A DNA stretch of 64,000 bases, taken from Stygiobacter sp. RIFOXYC2_FULL_38_25. Its GTDB lineage: Bacteria; Bacteroidota; Ignavibacteria; Ignavibacteriales; Melioribacteraceae. A program made the translations under genes and the position numbers. Below are positions 16,879-26,228 of this stretch, piece after piece. The stretch lies in contig MHAZ01000004.1 of NCBI GenBank assembly GCA_001803165.1, forward strand, positions 141,241-205,240, read 5' to 3'. The notes under the pieces were generated by a model. That model was not told the DNA's origin. It saw nothing but the letters and a program-made list of their open reading frames with translations, and made no database searches. Positions within the stretch are counted from its first letter, which is position 1; each line of letters starts with the position of its first letter.

Positions 16879-18891
16879 TTACTTCCAATCATCAGTCCTG
16901 AATGAAGAAGCCGGCAATCCGGAACCATTAAATAATGTTCCCTCCTCAATATTACTCCAGCAATATCTTACTGACTTCGGTTCTTTAACATTCGGTGAAG
17001 ACACGACCAAATTTTTACCCTTTATCTCAACGATTGCGTCTGTAAAAAGTTTATCATCTCCGGTAATTAGAAAATTATTTTTCCCATCTCTTAATTTTAT
17101 TTCAAGTTTATCGGCATAATCAAAAGATAAAATCATTTTACCGTTTTCAACTTTTGCTGATTTGTAAATTGGTCCAGACACAACAACTTTCTTTGCGTAA
17201 TCTTTAGCCAGCGCCCAACGTGCTAATCTTTCTCCAACATCTTTTTTATTTCCCGGATGAACATTTTCAATTGTACCAATATCCATTGTTACAGCCATTC
17301 CGGTTTTAGGAACAGACAAAGTTTGCAATTGTGCTTCGCGAAGCAGCTGCGAGCTTGTTTCTTCGCCATAATTGAAAGGCGCTATTTGAGTATAGTAAAA
17401 TGATAATTGATTGTTCCAGTCTCTTCTCCAGTTATTTATCATCATTGGAAAAACTTTTTTGTAGAGTTCGGCATCGCCGGTATTAGATTCACCTTGATAC
17501 CAAATTGCGCCACGCAGATTATACGGAATCAGCGGCGATATCATAGCATTGTAAAGAGTTGTAGGCATGTACGCCGAAATTTCTATCGAAAGTTTTGGTC
17601 GGTTCAAATATTCAAGATTGTTGGCGCTAAACAAATAAAACATACCGTTTCTATATTCTGCAACCGGAAGATATTTCCAGCTTCCTCCAATAGAGATTGA
17701 TTCGGCAGTGCCTCTCAAATGTAAACGGAACTTATCGGCGCTTCCATACATTCCGCCTCCGCCCTGGTTATCAATAACTCTTACTGCAATTGAAAGATTT
17801 TTTTGCTTAACTAATTCTGCCGGAATTATATGGTTTCGTTCAACTTGCCAATATCCCGGTTCTTCAAATCCGCCAACTTTTACTCCATCAACATAAGCAG
17901 CATCCATATCATCAATAGGTCCCAAGGAAAGAATCAAATCTTTGTTCAGCCAGGTTTCCGGAACTTCAATTTGCTTTCTAAACCAAAGCGCACCATCAAA
18001 ATTTTCAAGACCAATTTTATCCCAGTTGGCAGGCATATCAATAGCAGGCCATTTTGAATCATCATAATTAACTATTGAACATTCATTGTCTTTCAGATCA
18101 ATTTTACTCCAAATTACTTCAGAATAATTTTGGCTAATATCTATCTGCGGAAGTTGATTTAACCATACATTCAATCTTTCATATTCTTCTTTACTGTTGG
18201 CATATTTTTCTAACATTTCTTTGTACTTAGGAATTGCAGATAAATCAGTGCTGCTTGTCCAAGCCTCAGCCGGAGTTCCGCCCCAACTTGAATGTATTAA
18301 TCCGATTGGAATATTTAGTTCTTGCATTAATTTCTTTCCAAAGAAAAAAGCAGTAGCACTAAATGATGCCGCATTCTCCGGAGTACATTCATTCCATGTT
18401 CCTTCACAATCTTTTTCCGGCTTGCTTGATGCTGCACGCGTTACAGTAAAAAGTCTCAAGTTTGGGTAATTTGCAGCCGGAATTTCTTTTGCAGCACCAT
18501 GAATTGTATCTGCCGGAGGCCAGCCGGCTAAAGGCATTTCCATATTTGATTGACCGGAACAAAGCCACACTTCACCTATCAATACGTTTTTATAAGTTAT
18601 CGATTCGTCTCGGCAAGAAACTGATAAGTCAAATGGTCCACCGGCTTTTGGCGTTTTAATTTTCGCTAACCAGGTACCATCTTCTTTGGATTTTACGGAA
18701 ACACTTTTTCCCCAACTCGCTTTAAGAACAACTTTCTGATTTGCTTCCGCAGTACCCCAAACGGCGGCATCAGTTTTCTGTTGCAGAACCATGTTGTCTG
18801 AAAAGATAACCGGAAGTTTTAGTTTTGATATTTCTCTTTGACCAAATACTGTTGTAATTGAAATCATAATAAGAATAAATAGTTTTTTCAT
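16879..18891 (-). CDS. Secreted sialate O-acetylesterase (SGNH family)
   Basis: The 670-residue protein has a signal peptide (about 1-18). The esterase motif is GEVWLCSGQSNMEMPL with S115 in GQSN as the likely nucleophile, and later AIWYQGESNTGDAELY, both typical of SIAE-like enzymes. An inserted jelly-roll-like domain at about residues 270-400 (WFRKQIEVPETW, IDDMDAAYVDGVKVG) is usual in bacterial members. They remove O-acetyl groups from sugars such as sialic acids or acetylated polysaccharides. Next to a GH5 mannanase-like gene, removal of acetyl groups from hemicellulose is as likely as action on sialic acid. Confidence 0.9.
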   Translation of the reverse strand: MKKLFILIMISITTVFGQREISKLKLPVIFSDNMVLQQKTDAAVWGTAEANQKVVLKASWGKSVSVKSKEDGTWLAKIKTPKAGGPFDLSVSCRDESITYKNVLIGEVWLCSGQSNMEMPLAGWPPADTIHGAAKEIPAANYPNLRLFTVTRAASSKPEKDCEGTWNECTPENAASFSATAFFFGKKLMQELNIPIGLIHSSWGGTPAEAWTSSTDLSAIPKYKEMLEKYANSKEEYERLNVWLNQLPQIDISQNYSEVIWSKIDLKDNECSIVNYDDSKWPAIDMPANWDKIGLENFDGALWFRKQIEVPETWLNKDLILSLGPIDDMDAAYVDGVKVGGFEEPGYWQVERNHIIPAELVKQKNLSIAVRVIDNQGGGGMYGSADKFRLHLRGTAESISIGGSWKYLPVAEYRNGMFYLFSANNLEYLNRPKLSIEISAYMPTTLYNAMISPLIPYNLRGAIWYQGESNTGDAELYKKVFPMMINNWRRDWNNQLSFYYTQIAPFNYGEETSSQLLREAQLQTLSVPKTGMAVTMDIGTIENVHPGNKKDVGERLARWALAKDYAKKVVVSGPIYKSAKVENGKMILSFDYADKLEIKLRDGKNNFLITGDDKLFTDAIVEIKGKNLVVSSPNVKEPKSVRYCWSNIEEGTLFNGSGLPASSFRTDDWK

Positions 18892-18924
18892 CGTTAGACC
18901 TTTTTATTTTCTGTACCAAAAAAA

Positions 18925-20289
18925 TTATTTCGTATTTGAAGATTCCGGTTTTGCAATTGGAAATGCTTTATCACGTAATGTATTCATTTGCTCACTGTTC
19001 GTTTTAAGTATATCTATTGTTGATTGATCTGAATTAAAAACGGTATTCAATCCTTGCGGCTCATGCGGAGGATCGCCAACAAAGGGATCACCTTTTTGCC
19101 AAACATTGTCTTGATTTTTCCCTCTACCTTCACCGCCCCAAGCCCAAAAGTTTGCACCGGCAATCGGCGCTCCGGCAGATGCGCTATCACGAACCACGTT
19201 TAACATAATTTTATAATACTTATCCCGATACTCTGTTGATGAGTTTGGATCGCAACTTTCTAAATTGCGTCCCAAGCCAAATTCTTCCATTGTAACCGGC
19301 TTATTTAGAAGCCGGGCAAACTTCATGTGTTTGTTAAAATAATCCAGCGCGTTTGCTTCCGCAGTCGGGAAAGTCGCTTCCGGATGTTTGGCATCGTACC
19401 ATTCCCAGTTCTTAGCCCAAACATGAAATGTTGCATAATCTATAAATTTACTTTCGTGAGCTTTGATGTAAACGCTGTCTCTTTGCAAAGAACCGATAAC
19501 GCCTTCGCTTCCGGTTGTTACTAAATGATTCGGGTCAATTGATTTTATGTACTGCGCAGTTTGATCAATCCAATTGCAAAAAGCATTTATGTTATTCGCT
19601 AAACTACTCGCCTGCCCGGGACGCGGTTCATTTGCCAACTGCCAAGCCATTATTGTAGGGTCTTCGGAATAATAATCTCCGGTAAATTTATTTTGCCTTG
19701 TAATAATTTTTAAAATGAAATTTCTGAATAGTTCGTTCCCCTTTTCGTTGGAATAAAAACTCGCAGTATAATTCATGAAATCGCCCCACCGATTAGTTTG
19801 AACATAAGGATCAATAGCCTCGCCAAAATTTGTCCAGTTATTGTATGCTGCAAAACCGCCGGACCATTCCCAGTAATTATTAAGCAGCACTACTGCATGC
19901 ATATTACGCTTACGCATTTCTGCAAGAAGAAAATCGAGTCCCTCTAAAAGCTGATCGTTGTAAACACCCGGTTCAATTTGAATTGTTGGCTGAAGCGATT
20001 TCTTGATGTAAGATGTTTCCGAGCCGGCAAGAATTCTCAGATTAGTAACACCAATCGCTTGAAGATTATCCAGCTCTCTGATTAATCTTTCACGGTCTCC
20101 AAACTCATCTGATGCGCCAAGATAGCATCCATACCAAAGATTAGTACCAACAAAGTAATAGGGCTTTCCATCAAGTTCGAATTGGGTTCCCCTCACTCTT
20201 ATAAATTTTGATTCTGTAATGTTCATAGCCGAACATCCTTGTAAATAAAAAGTAGTTAAAAGTGTTACAATCAGAATGATTCTCTTCAT
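18925..20289 (-). CDS. GH5 glycoside hydrolase, mannanase-like lipoprotein
   Basis: This 454-residue protein has a lipoprotein signal with lipobox LQGC. The TIM barrel starts FIRVRGTQFELDGKPYYFVGTNLWYGCYLG, characteristic of the GH5_7 endo-beta-1,4-mannanase branch. Catalytic residues are E221 in WQLANEPRPG (acid/base) and the glutamate of TMEEFGLG (E336) as nucleophile. It is therefore likely to cleave mannan or glucomannan at the cell surface or in the periplasm. It lies 33 nt upstream of the sialate O-acetylesterase gene in the same direction, so the two may be co-transcribed and act on the same acetylated glycan. Subfamily assignment is by motif recognition. Confidence 0.88.
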   Translation of the reverse strand: MKRIILIVTLLTTFYLQGCSAMNITESKFIRVRGTQFELDGKPYYFVGTNLWYGCYLGASDEFGDRERLIRELDNLQAIGVTNLRILAGSETSYIKKSLQPTIQIEPGVYNDQLLEGLDFLLAEMRKRNMHAVVLLNNYWEWSGGFAAYNNWTNFGEAIDPYVQTNRWGDFMNYTASFYSNEKGNELFRNFILKIITRQNKFTGDYYSEDPTIMAWQLANEPRPGQASSLANNINAFCNWIDQTAQYIKSIDPNHLVTTGSEGVIGSLQRDSVYIKAHESKFIDYATFHVWAKNWEWYDAKHPEATFPTAEANALDYFNKHMKFARLLNKPVTMEEFGLGRNLESCDPNSSTEYRDKYYKIMLNVVRDSASAGAPIAGANFWAWGGEGRGKNQDNVWQKGDPFVGDPPHEPQGLNTVFNSDQSTIDILKTNSEQMNTLRDKAFPIAKPESSNTK

Positions 20290-20583
20290 AATTCCTCAAC
20301 ATAATTCAAACGAAATTTTGTTTTTGCGGAAAACATTTGATTTACTAACAATAAACTTAGACAGATAAATGCGAATTACAAATTGAGACTTCAGAAAAAA
20401 TTAAAACAAAAGGACTCCAACTAAACTAAATAGAACACTGATGACACGGATTTGGCAGATTCTCACTGATTATAATCAGCGCTCATCTTTTATTTTTTAG
20501 AAGTTTCTAATTATTAAAACTCATTCAACTTTTCACAAATTCTTTTAATAATTTAACCAAGGCAAACAACAAAAGGAATGTTT

Positions 20584-21249
20584 ATGAACCGGAAGCTGAC
20601 TTCAATTTTATTTTTATTCACTTTTTCGTTTGGAATAATTTCCGCTCAAGATACTAAACCGCTCCAAGCTGACGATATAATGAAGAGCGCTTACAAACAA
20701 GCTAATGATGAGAGCAAAAATGTCTTATTAATCTTTCACGCTTCTTGGTGCAGTTGGTGCAAACGTTTAGACAAAGCGATGAACTCCGATGAACTGAAGA
20801 AAATTTTTGAAGACAATTATGTTATCACACATCTTGATGTACTTGAACGAAACGAAAAAATTGACTTGCTTGAAAATCCGGGTGGTAAAAAATTTATGGC
20901 AAAGCTTGGCGGAGAGAAATCCGGTTTACCTTTTTACGCTTTCTTAGATTCCGATGGCAAGATGATTTCGAATTCCAATGTAATGGATAAAGAATCAAAC
21001 ATTGGTTATCCCGGCAGCGAAGAAGAGATTGAGACGTTCGGTAAACTACTTAAATCATCAGCCAAGAATTTGAGCGATGAGCAGTTTACGGCAATAGTGG
21101 ATTATTTAAAAGCTAACGCCCCTAAACCAAGAGCGAGTACTTCCAATATGCCAGTGGTGAAACCCGATTCCTTGTTAAAATCAAATATGCAAGTGCTTAA
21201 ACCGGACTCTTCAAAAGCATCTAACATGCCGGTGATAAAAAAGAATTAA
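20584..21249 (+). CDS. Secreted thioredoxin-like protein with repeated C-terminal tail
   Basis: A signal peptide (MNRKLTSILFLFTFSFGIISAQ) precedes a thioredoxin-fold domain with the redox motif HASWCSWCKRLDKAM (CSWC) and a YAFLDSDGKMI strand, as in periplasmic thioredoxin/DUF255-like proteins. The last 38 residues form three short repeats, SNMPVVKPDS, SNMQVLKPDS and SNMPVIKKN. An in-frame ATG at 20578 exists, but AAAAGGA at 20571-20577 touches it, while the ATG at 20584 has the correct 6-nt spacing, so that start is chosen. Probably a periplasmic disulfide reductase or isomerase; the tail has no known role. Confidence 0.85.
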   Translation: MNRKLTSILFLFTFSFGIISAQDTKPLQADDIMKSAYKQANDESKNVLLIFHASWCSWCKRLDKAMNSDELKKIFEDNYVITHLDVLERNEKIDLLENPGGKKFMAKLGGEKSGLPFYAFLDSDGKMISNSNVMDKESNIGYPGSEEEIETFGKLLKSSAKNLSDEQFTAIVDYLKANAPKPRASTSNMPVVKPDSLLKSNMQVLKPDSSKASNMPVIKKN

Positions 21250-21275
21250 CTTTTTGCTCTGAATGATATTTTTTA

Positions 21276-21300
21276 GCCTCGCAAACAGCGGGGCTTTTTT
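21276..21300 (+). terminator. Intrinsic terminator of the thioredoxin-like gene
   Basis: GCCTCGC and GCGGGGC pair around AAACA (one G.U) and are followed by six T. It lies 27 nt beyond the stop codon and ahead of the MATE coding region, which argues against a MATE start at 21263. Confidence 0.85.
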
Positions 21301-21334
21301 GTTTAGTAAAATCTTAACTTTGCCCCTAACATTT

Positions 21335-22672
21335 TTGAAAAAAACATTGCAGATAAAAGAACACATAAAAGAAACAGTAAAGCTTGCTATCCCAATTTCG
21401 TTTGGTCAACTCGGTCACGTTATGATGGGAGTTGTGGATAGTATGATGGTAGGACGAATTGGAACCGCACAACTTGCAGCTTCTGCGCTTGTAAACGGTT
21501 TATTCTTTTTGGTTCTTGTGATTGGAATTGGCGTTTCGATGGCAGCTACTCCTCTAATTTCTATGGCAAAGGGCGCGCAAAAATTTGATGACTGCGGTAA
21601 AACTTTAAGTCATTCTCTGGTTGTTAATTTTTCTTTCTCAATTATCCTAACAGTTTTAACATTTGGGATGACATATGTTATTCCACATCTCAATCAGCCG
21701 AAAGAGGTTGTTGCAGAAGCAATACCGTTTATGCAAGTGCTTTCATTTTCGGTAATCCCATTTATGCTGTTCCAATCTTACCGGCAATTTTTGGAGGGAC
21801 TATCAATTCCTAATCCTCCAATGGTGATTGTTTTGCTGGCAAATCTCCTAAATGCTTTTCTCAATTGGATTTTTATTTACGGAAATTTTGGAGCTCCTTC
21901 ACTGGGATTATTCGGCTCCGGAATTTCGACAACAGTAACACGATGGATTATGGCATTTGCTCTTATCCTTTTTGTAATCAACTACAAAAAAGTTAAACAA
22001 TACAATCCCCGCATAAGCATTTCTTCTCTTGATATTAGTTTGATTCGTAAATTAATCAGCATTGGTTTACCGAGCGGCTTTCAATATTTTCTTGAAGTTG
22101 GAGCGTTTGGTTTTGCCGCAATTATGATTGGCTGGATTGGCAGCCACCAGCTCGCGGCTCATCAAATTGCAATAAACCTCGCTTCAATTACTTACATGAT
22201 TATCCTCGGAATTTCCGCCGCCGGCACAATCCGCGTTGGTGGATTTCTTGGCGAAAACAACTGGATAAAAGTTCGTTATGCCGGTTTTACGTCGCTCGGA
22301 ATTTCTGTAGCAATTATGTTTTGTTTTGGAATTTCATTTATCATTTTCAAAACAACTCTCACAAAATTTTATGTTAACGACAGCGAAGTTATTAGTATTG
22401 CCTCACAACTTTTAATTGTAGCCGCATTGTTCCAAATCTTCGATGGAATGCAGGCAACCGGCGTTGGCATTCTACGCGGTTTATCTGATGTCAAAGTTCC
22501 ATTAGTTATTTCACTTTTTGCGTATTGGATTATCGGAATTCCGGTCGGCGCTTTGCTTGGTTTTTATTTCAAACTCGGCGCAGTTGGAGTTTGGATTGGT
22601 TTGCTAATCGGGCTTGCGCTTATAGGTATAACATTATTATTCCGCTTTCGATATAAAACTAAACACCACTGA
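21335..22672 (+). CDS. MATE family multidrug efflux transporter
   Basis: This is a polytopic membrane protein of about 445 residues with twelve predicted hydrophobic segments and MATE-family motifs near the start (KEHIKETVKLAIPISFGQLGHVMMGVVDSMMVGRIG, with a matching second half IRKLISIGLPSGFQYFLEVGAFGFAAIMIGWIG). MATE proteins export drugs and cationic metabolites using Na+ or H+ gradients. The frame is open back to an ATG at 21263, but that ATG lies upstream of the previous gene's terminator. A TTG at 21335 giving MKKTLQIKEHIKE (or TTG 21347) fits the family N-terminus better; no strong ribosome site is visible, so the start is uncertain. Confidence 0.88.
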   Translation: MKKTLQIKEHIKETVKLAIPISFGQLGHVMMGVVDSMMVGRIGTAQLAASALVNGLFFLVLVIGIGVSMAATPLISMAKGAQKFDDCGKTLSHSLVVNFSFSIILTVLTFGMTYVIPHLNQPKEVVAEAIPFMQVLSFSVIPFMLFQSYRQFLEGLSIPNPPMVIVLLANLLNAFLNWIFIYGNFGAPSLGLFGSGISTTVTRWIMAFALILFVINYKKVKQYNPRISISSLDISLIRKLISIGLPSGFQYFLEVGAFGFAAIMIGWIGSHQLAAHQIAINLASITYMIILGISAAGTIRVGGFLGENNWIKVRYAGFTSLGISVAIMFCFGISFIIFKTTLTKFYVNDSEVISIASQLLIVAALFQIFDGMQATGVGILRGLSDVKVPLVISLFAYWIIGIPVGALLGFYFKLGAVGVWIGLLIGLALIGITLLFRFRYKTKHH

Positions 22673-22734
22673 TAGACTTCATCATCTAAAATTATTTATA
22701 TCTTTGAGCGCCAAAATTTAGAAAGAAAGGTTTG

Positions 22735-23652
22735 ATGAAAAGGATTGCCCCGCTTCTTGTAATAACCGCCGCATCGCTCTGGGGAATAGATGGCATTATA
22801 CTTCGTCCGGCACTTTATAGTTTGCCTGTACCACTCGTGGTATTAATCGAAAGCGGTATTGTAGCAATTATTCTTTCTCCAATCTTCTTTAGAAAATTTG
22901 CAGAGATTAAAACTCTCACTAGAAAAGATTGGCTCTCTTTCATCGGTGTTGGTTTACTTGGCGGTGCAATTGGAACTATGGCAATTACCAAAGCTCTTTT
23001 CTATGTGAACTTTGTAAATCTTTCTGTTGTGATACTAATACAAAAACTTCAGCCGGTTTTTGCTCTTGGACTCGCTGCATTACTTCTTAAAGAACGCCTG
23101 CCAAAGATTTTTTTCTTGTGGGCTGGGCTCGCAATCACCGGTGCGTACTTTATGACTTTTGGTTTAACGCTTCCAAATTTTTCAACCGGAGACAAAACAA
23201 TTATTGCCGCGGCTTTATCACTTGTTGCCGCAATAAGTTTTGGCTCTTCAACTGTTTTAAGTAAACTTGCACTAAAAAATGCCGGATTTGAACTTGGAAC
23301 ATATTTACGGTTTCTAATTTCGGCAGCAATAATGTTAATAATTGCCTCTACATTTGGTGATGTAACAAAGATTGGTGAAGTTTCAGCAACACAGTGGGGA
23401 GTTTTTTTATTGATTGCATTTACAACCGGCGGCGCGGCAATCTTTCTATACTATTTTGGATTGAAGAAAATTTCTGCTTCAGTTGCAACTATCTGCGAAC
23501 TTGCTTTCCCGCTCACTGCCGTTGTACTTGATTACATAGTGAGAGGAACTGTTCTAACATTTATTCAATGGCTCGGCGTTGCGATATTAATCTTCAGTAT
23601 CATCAAAGTAAGCGGAATAACATTTTCCAACGAGCAAGCCAGAAGCAATTAA
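22735..23652 (+). CDS. EamA/DMT superfamily transporter
   Basis: The protein has about 305 residues in ten transmembrane segments forming two EamA repeats (PLLVITAASLWGIDGIILRPALY and LSLVAAISFGSSTVLSKLAL), the usual layout of drug/metabolite exporters. The start ATG is preceded by AGAAAGAAAGG at a normal distance; a TTG one codon earlier is less likely. The substrate is unknown. The 3' end overlaps the convergent downstream gene by four bases. Confidence 0.88.
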   Translation: MKRIAPLLVITAASLWGIDGIILRPALYSLPVPLVVLIESGIVAIILSPIFFRKFAEIKTLTRKDWLSFIGVGLLGGAIGTMAITKALFYVNFVNLSVVILIQKLQPVFALGLAALLLKERLPKIFFLWAGLAITGAYFMTFGLTLPNFSTGDKTIIAAALSLVAAISFGSSTVLSKLALKNAGFELGTYLRFLISAAIMLIIASTFGDVTKIGEVSATQWGVFLLIAFTTGGAAIFLYYFGLKKISASVATICELAFPLTAVVLDYIVRGTVLTFIQWLGVAILIFSIIKVSGITFSNEQARSN

Positions 23653-24497
23653 TCTTTCGGCTTTTCGTTCCAAACTTCAATTGTAATTTTCCAATCGTCC
23701 TTTTGCTTCTGCCAAACTCTCAGGTAATAATTTTCTTTCTCTGCTTCAGTCGCAGCATCTTGAAGAGTGACTGTTCCATAAGCATATAGAAAATCATCGG
23801 CTGAAGAAACTCCCCCATCAATCACCTTATACTTTGCAGCGCCGGATAAATTCTTAGAAAAATAATCACCAATATTTGCTTCACCATCCATCGGCTGCTG
23901 TCCTTCAACTAAAAGTCTTGAACCGGAGGAATATTTATTTATTCTAGCTTGCGGGTTAGAACTATCAAAACCTTCTTCAACCAATTTCATTTTTGATTTG
24001 CTGCCAAGTTCTGTCAACTTAGAACTTACTGGCAAATCCAATTTTTCTGTTTTGAAAGGCGGCACTATTACAGATGGTTTTGGGCTTGAGATTCCAAAGT
24101 CAATTAAAAATTTCCATGCGTTATCTTTTTGTTTTCTCCAGACAGTACAAAAATTTCCAAACCAAATATCGGCAGAATCACCTTTAGCTTTTCTAAAACT
24201 TGCAGGACCTGTTGTGTAACCTATATCTCCGCTCGCAGATATTCCGGCGCGCTCCGGATACCAAATCAGCCAGCCATTATTCGGTTTCGATTTCCCTAAA
24301 AACTCTTGCCCATTTACCGGATGTGGACGGAATATTATTCCATCATCGGCAATAAAAGCTAAGAATGCTTCTCTAGTAGCATCGTGAGCAGCTTTTTCTG
24401 CAAACGCATACTCATGATTCACCATATTAAATAGGTCTATTGACTGAGCTGAGACAAAAGTCGTCACCATAACCAAAACAAAAAATATTTTTTTCAT
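23649..24497 (-). CDS. Secreted protein with two SnoaL/DUF4440-like domains
   Basis: About 282 residues. The signal peptide is MKKIFFVLVMVTTFVSAQ. Two NTF2-fold-like halves follow. The first is HDATREAFLAFIADDGIIFRPHPVNGQEFL with GDIGYTTGPASFRKA and VWRKQKDNAWKFLIDFG. The second ends YAYGTVTLQD and YYLRVWQKQKDDWKITIEVW. These are the strand patterns of DUF4440/SnoaL proteins. The frame extends upstream to 24533, but the signal peptide and a GGTAGG ribosome site place the start at 24497. No function is recognised; a small-molecule binding role is typical for the fold. Confidence 0.8.
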   Translation of the reverse strand: MKKIFFVLVMVTTFVSAQSIDLFNMVNHEYAFAEKAAHDATREAFLAFIADDGIIFRPHPVNGQEFLGKSKPNNGWLIWYPERAGISASGDIGYTTGPASFRKAKGDSADIWFGNFCTVWRKQKDNAWKFLIDFGISSPKPSVIVPPFKTEKLDLPVSSKLTELGSKSKMKLVEEGFDSSNPQARINKYSSGSRLLVEGQQPMDGEANIGDYFSKNLSGAAKYKVIDGGVSSADDFLYAYGTVTLQDAATEAEKENYYLRVWQKQKDDWKITIEVWNEKPKD

Positions 24498-24559
24498 ATG
24501 CCTACCGAAGTTTGGAGTGAAATTAAACAACAAACAGCAACAGCCAAAGGCAAAAATCT

Positions 24560-25078
24560 TTACTTAGCTTTTTTCTCAAACTTTATTGAAACAGAGTTTA
24601 TGCAATAGCGCTGTCCGGTTGGTTTTGGTCCATCATCAAAAACATGTCCAAGATGTCCGCCGCAATTAGCACACATTACCTCTACGCGGTGCATCCCTAA
24701 ACTAAAATCATCTTTTGTAATTACGTTCTTGTTGCTAATTACATCACTGAAACTAGGCCAGCCGCAGCCGGCATCAAATTTTGTATCAGACTCAAAAAGA
24801 ACTTGTCCGCAGGCAACACATTTGTAAACGCCTTCTTCAAAAGTATTCCAGTACTTTCCGGTGAATGGACGCTCAGTTCCTTTTTCACGAAGTACTTTGT
24901 ATTGTTCGTCAGTTAGAGATTCTTTCCATTCTTTATCTGACTTCTCTATTTTTTTATTCATGGACTTTCCTTTCTCTGAGGCAGAACTGCCTTTTTTATC
25001 TTGAGCAAAAATTAAAACGAAAGCGAAAAGGGATAGGAATCCCAATGCAAAAACTAGTTTGGGGAATTTGCCGGTCAT
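24560..25078 (-). CDS. msrB: Exported peptide-methionine (R)-S-oxide reductase
   Basis: The 172-residue protein has an N-terminal signal or anchor (LVFALGFLSLFAFVLIFAQ) and then a complete MsrB domain: GTERPFTGKYWNTFEEGVYKC, GCGWPSFSDVI, HLGHVFDDGPKPTGQRYCINS. The catalytic cysteine is in RYCIN. Zinc is bound by CVAC and CANC pairs. It repairs methionine-R-sulfoxide in proteins, here outside the cytoplasm. The gene follows a secreted redox-type neighbourhood (thioredoxin-like protein nearby) that could supply reductant, which is an inference. Confidence 0.93.
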   Translation of the reverse strand: MTGKFPKLVFALGFLSLFAFVLIFAQDKKGSSASEKGKSMNKKIEKSDKEWKESLTDEQYKVLREKGTERPFTGKYWNTFEEGVYKCVACGQVLFESDTKFDAGCGWPSFSDVISNKNVITKDDFSLGMHRVEVMCANCGGHLGHVFDDGPKPTGQRYCINSVSIKFEKKAK

Positions 25079-25125
25079 AATAACCTTTCTTTTTTGTTAA
25101 TTTCTAAACTGATACAGGGGAAGTA

Positions 25126-26088
25126 TCATTTTAGTTTCTTTTGATATGCCTCTGTTTCTTCTATAGAATCGAAGTAGCCGATCCGCACCCGGTACCAAGT
25201 TCCGCGCCTTTCATTTACAAACGCTTCTACAATAAAGGCATTGTGTCCTTGTGCTTTAAGTTTTGTGGCTTCGCTTTCGGCTTTGGCTTTATTCTTCCAC
25301 GAAGAAACTTGGAATGAATATTTGCCACCTTCACTATATATATTGTTTTTCGGATTTGCTTCTGCCGCACTGACATCTGCTGCATTTCTTTTTGATGAGA
25401 GTGTCTTAAGCGCTTCTTCTTTCTTCTTGGCTAGATTATCAACCACTTTTACAGTTGTATCTTTTTCAACCGGCTTTGCAATGATTTCTTTCTTTGAAGA
25501 ATCTTTTTTAGTCACTTCCGTTTTTGCCGGAGCTTTTACTTCTTTATTTACTTCCGGCTTAGATGTGATTGTCTCAGTTTTTAGATTTTCCTTTGGTGCC
25601 AATTTTTCTAAAGTCTCACGAGTGCGCTCACTTTGACCGCTAAATTCTTTCTCTGCAATTCCTCTTTCACCTCTATTGATAAATTTCAAGCAATATGAAT
25701 AAATGTTCGCGACTACTTGATTGCTGTCTATCGGTACGGAAAATGCCTCACCGCCGGTAAGCCCGGGCAAAGATGATTCCCCTATAATTTTCAATTTGTC
25801 ATCATAATAAAGTGTGCCCACGGTAGAATACTTTTGCAACCCTAGATTGAAAAGAATTTGAGATTTTACGCTCGATGCTTTTCCACTAATTGACTCAATC
25901 TTTTGAGGAGACTTGAAAATCGTAATACTAAGCACCGAAATCTGATTCTGAAAATGTTTTATCGTCGAGGTATCTACAAAGACTTTCTGATCTTCTATAT
26001 CGAGAATGGTTACCCACTTTGGACCTGGTGTCTGGGCAAAAAGAGATGAGATAACAAAAACTATTATTAACAAAGTTATTTTTTTCAT
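25126..26088 (-). CDS. Secreted SPOR-domain protein
   Basis: 320 residues. A signal peptide (to FAQ, about 19) is followed by a beta-rich domain resembling surface-adhesin E-like modules (WVTILDIEDQKVFVDTSTIKHF, ISGKASSVKSQILFNLGLQKYSTVGTLYYDDKLKIIGES). A long, charged, low-complexity linker rich in K, E and T spans about residues 150-235, and a C-terminal SPOR domain follows (GKYSFQVSSWKNKAKAESEATKLKAQG, WYRVRIGYFDSIEETEAYQKKLK). SPOR domains bind denuded peptidoglycan, so it probably sits in the periplasm at division sites or on the wall. It is divergent from the nuo operon. Confidence 0.85.
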   Translation of the reverse strand: MKKITLLIIVFVISSLFAQTPGPKWVTILDIEDQKVFVDTSTIKHFQNQISVLSITIFKSPQKIESISGKASSVKSQILFNLGLQKYSTVGTLYYDDKLKIIGESSLPGLTGGEAFSVPIDSNQVVANIYSYCLKFINRGERGIAEKEFSGQSERTRETLEKLAPKENLKTETITSKPEVNKEVKAPAKTEVTKKDSSKKEIIAKPVEKDTTVKVVDNLAKKKEEALKTLSSKRNAADVSAAEANPKNNIYSEGGKYSFQVSSWKNKAKAESEATKLKAQGHNAFIVEAFVNERRGTWYRVRIGYFDSIEETEAYQKKLK

Positions 26089-26176
26089 TTCAGATACAAT
26101 TTGTTGCCTAAAATTTAAGAAAATTTACTTTTAGATAAACTTTATTAAGAAGTTGTTCCAAACACGAGAAGATTTC

Positions 26177-26205
26177 TTGACAAAAATACTTGGATGTGCT
26201 ATTTT
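26177..26205 (+). promoter_or_regulatory. Sigma-70-type promoter of the nuo operon
   Basis: TTGACA at 26177-26182 and TATTTT at 26200-26205 are separated by 17 nt. Transcription would start about 26212, so the nuoA ATG at 26229 is used, not the in-frame ATG at 26190 that lies inside the promoter. Confidence 0.75.
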
Positions 26206-26228
26206 TTCTGCAACTTTTTAGAAGATAT

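Noticed and set aside
26190..26228. Upstream ATG as nuoA start
   Set aside because: It lies between the -35 and -10 boxes of a good promoter, so it would not be transcribed.
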